43,158 nucleotides of DNA from Candidatus Cloacimonadota bacterium (lineage in GTDB: Bacteria; Cloacimonadota; Cloacimonadia; Cloacimonadales; GCA-2742885): assembly GCA_002742885.1 (NCBI GenBank), contig PDOO01000008.1, positions 1-43,158 of the forward strand. The letters run 5' to 3'. This document shows positions 42,701 to 43,158 of the stretch, in pieces. Under the pieces are notes generated by a model, which was not told the origin of the DNA, searched no databases, and saw only the letters and a list, made by a program, of their open reading frames with translations. The position numbers were made by a program, and so were the translations under genes. Numbering within the stretch: position 1 is the stretch's first letter; the number at the start of each line of letters is the position of its first letter.

Positions 42701-43158
42701 GGGTAACCGTTACGTCTGCATCAGAAGAAGCAATCGCCCTTCCCGAATTATCGTTCACGGTAAAGGTAAGCGTTTCTGTTCCGTTCCAATTTTCGGAAGC
42801 TGTAAAGGTTACCGAGAGATCTTCTATTGAAACTTGAATTTCCGTATTGCCGGAAATGATTAAACTGAGATTGTCCGCATCATTATCAGAAATATAAGCT
42901 CCAAAATCTTCAATCAATGATGTATCTTCAGCAAAACTAAAGTTTGCAGGAAGATTTATGACCGGCGTATCATTAACGCTGTTAACAGTTACGACAACAT
43001 CATCGCTTGCCTGGGCATTATTTTGGTCGGTTGCGGTAAATACAATTGTTTCGCTTCCGAACCAATTTGCATCGGGAGTAAAGGTTACAACAGAAGTAAC
43101 TGCATCGATTGAAACCTGAATATTCGTATTTCCCGAATAAGTATATGTTAACTCATCT
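39750..43158 (-). CDS. Giant tandem cadherin-like adhesin with CHU_C tail (5' end outside window)
   Basis: At least 1135 residues; the frame runs open to the right edge, so the N terminus is missing. An apparent TTG start at 42917 is internal. It is built of alternating cadherin-like modules of about 96 residues: type A (VDFSMDEDTTDNSIVLNN...WFGSETIVFTATDQNN) and type B (LPANFTFEEDTSL...NWNGTETLTFTVND). Acidic DxDxD-like stretches are suited to calcium binding. A diverged module, an ASH/choice-of-anchor-type domain (VSLNITAIDFGTVFVDHTSD) and a CHU_C-type sorting tail (PNAFTPNGDGKNDLF ... GKVYLLK) end the protein. It is a likely type IX-like secreted, surface-anchored adhesin, comparable in plan to SprB. 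Confidence 0.92.
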   Translation of the reverse strand, partial: DELTYTYSGNTNIQVSIDAVTSVVTFTPDANWFGSETIVFTATDQNNAQASDDVVVTVNSVNDTPVINLPANFSFAEDTSLIEDFGAYISDNDADNLSLIISGNTEIQVSIEDLSVTFTASENWNGTETLTFTVNDNSGRAIASSDADVTVTPVNDAPVVVSPLVDFSMDEDTTDNSIILNNVFTDADLPYGDELTYSYSGNTHIQFSIDAVTSVVTVTPDENWFGSETIVFTATDQNNAQASDDVIITVNSVNDTPVINLPANFSFAEDTSLIEYLGVYMSDNDADDLSLSVSGNTEIQVAINGLSVILSALNNWNGTETLTFTVNDNRGKAIASSDTDVTVTPVNDAPVVAVPLVDFSMDEDTTDNSIVLNNVFTDFDFPYGDELTYSYSGNTHIQVSIDAVTSVVTVTPDENWFGSETIVFTATDQNNASASDDVVVTVNNINDDPVLNLPANFTFEEDTSLFEYFGAYVSDIDPDDLTLSVSGNTEVHVAIDDLSVTFTASENWNGTETLTFSVNDGRGKTIVSSDTDVTVTGIADTPVVVSPLVDFSMDEDTTDNSIVLNQVFTDADLAYGDELTYSYSGNTHIQISIDAVTSVVTLTPDANWFGSEAIMFTATDQNNASISDNVIVTVNNVNDDPIVNLPESFTVNEDETLTEDFGAYISDIDPDDLTLTAEGNNDIIVEINNLSVTFSAPSDWNGSEIITFTVNDNARRASVSAETEVIFAAINDAPKVAEPLVDIVMNEDTEDKSINLKQTFIDIDEGDELEFSVSSNIHIVVNIDQQTGDVTLIPNENWFGVETIVFTATDQNNASVSDDVMITINNVNDAPDVNINSTELNREMNLDDIDFIDLNEIFSDNEGNDLIFGFKEPRRRGFNEDEISASIDGSVLKLQTVNGWYGVTRVIVSANDGEDENNMAFATFTITISNVYTNPEVSLNITAIDFGTVFVDHTSDIKTLAIENISIEPVITEKIVSPPDFMIRFKGDEEWNSSLSGFTIDPQSVKEIEVIFTPSKQVDYSANITVNSNAVNNPSVDVSLKGSTRNPVPNAFTPNGDGKNDLFTVSAGNNLIGNLKMYIYNSGGKKIKEISALNSSTVSWDGKDEDNRKCKSSPYLYYIEKDGSRIMRGKVYLLK
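40960..43158 (-). repeat. 576-bp higher-order tandem repeats in the adhesin gene
   Basis: Corresponding positions recur every 576 bases (192 codons, one A plus one B module), for example the DFSMDEDTT segment near 42655, 42079 and 41503. Copies nearer the window edge are almost identical in DNA, while those toward the 3' end of the gene are more diverged. Confidence 0.9.

Noticed and set aside
42652-42837. Repeated small plus-strand frames at 576-bp intervals (also near 42076 and 41473)
   Set aside because: These are antisense shadows of the tandem adhesin repeats.

Overview
The window looks like chromosome from an AT-rich, Gram-negative anaerobe of the FCB group. My best guess is a Cloacimonadota-like lineage, which is inference because no rRNA or reference comparison was possible. 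Three things point that way. Surface proteins carry YPNPFNP-type and CHU_C-type C-terminal tails, as in type IX secretion (T9SS) cargo. The SerA is the Bacteroidota-like form with Lys replacing the catalytic His. The gene mix of hemerythrin/PAS protein, HDOD protein, cysteine desulfidase and radical SAM/SPASM protein suits an anaerobe. There is no phage, IS transposase, CRISPR array or rRNA. One tRNA (Asn, GTT) is present.

Layout. Positions 1-635 hold no gene but carry two direct copies of a 129-bp repeat. Positions 636-4191 (minus strand) hold a SAM methyltransferase, tRNA-Asn, serA and a secreted protein of unknown function whose leader contains a convincing intrinsic terminator. Positions 4672-7418 (plus) are a tight poly-gamma-glutamate synthesis operon, pgsB-pgsC-pgsW. 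Positions 7475-12784 hold an APH-fold kinase, an HDOD protein (minus) and a SWIM/SNF2 helicase. Positions 12785-18926 (minus) hold a degenerate polysaccharide-deacetylase-like protein, lon, an acyl-CoA dehydrogenase and rsmI. Positions 19366-22640 (minus) encode two secreted surface proteins.

Positions 22754-26936 (minus) are the most intriguing block: outer-membrane beta-barrel, 57-residue 2[4Fe-4S] ferredoxin, geranylgeranyl-reductase-family flavoprotein, SEC59/DGK1-family isoprenol/lipid kinase and a DPM1/GtrB-like glycosyltransferase. The junctions are very tight, including an ATGA overlap. Together they read as a candidate pathway that makes a saturated polyprenyl (dolichol-like) phosphate and loads it with sugar, or that saturates another isoprenoid lipid. 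A 9-bp-arm palindrome lies in the operon leader.

Positions 27152-33650 hold a radical SAM/SPASM protein, a class II aldolase, a double DUF438-hemerythrin-PAS protein split by a one-base shift at an A8 run, a PKD/FGE-like lipoprotein and a DUF805 protein. Positions 34079-36126 encode an FHA-domain protein broken by a -1 shift in the middle of the FHA domain. Positions 36226-37896 pair L-cysteine desulfidase with RidA, a producer/detoxifier couple for 2-aminoacrylate. Positions 38126-43158 hold a PorP/SprF-like barrel fused to two LysM motifs, 10 bp downstream of a giant tandem cadherin-like adhesin with a CHU_C tail. The adhesin runs off the right edge and is built from 576-bp higher-order repeats.

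Several genes concern the cell envelope: PGA capsule, isoprenoid sugar carrier, T9SS-like cargo and a SprB/SprF-like adhesin pair.
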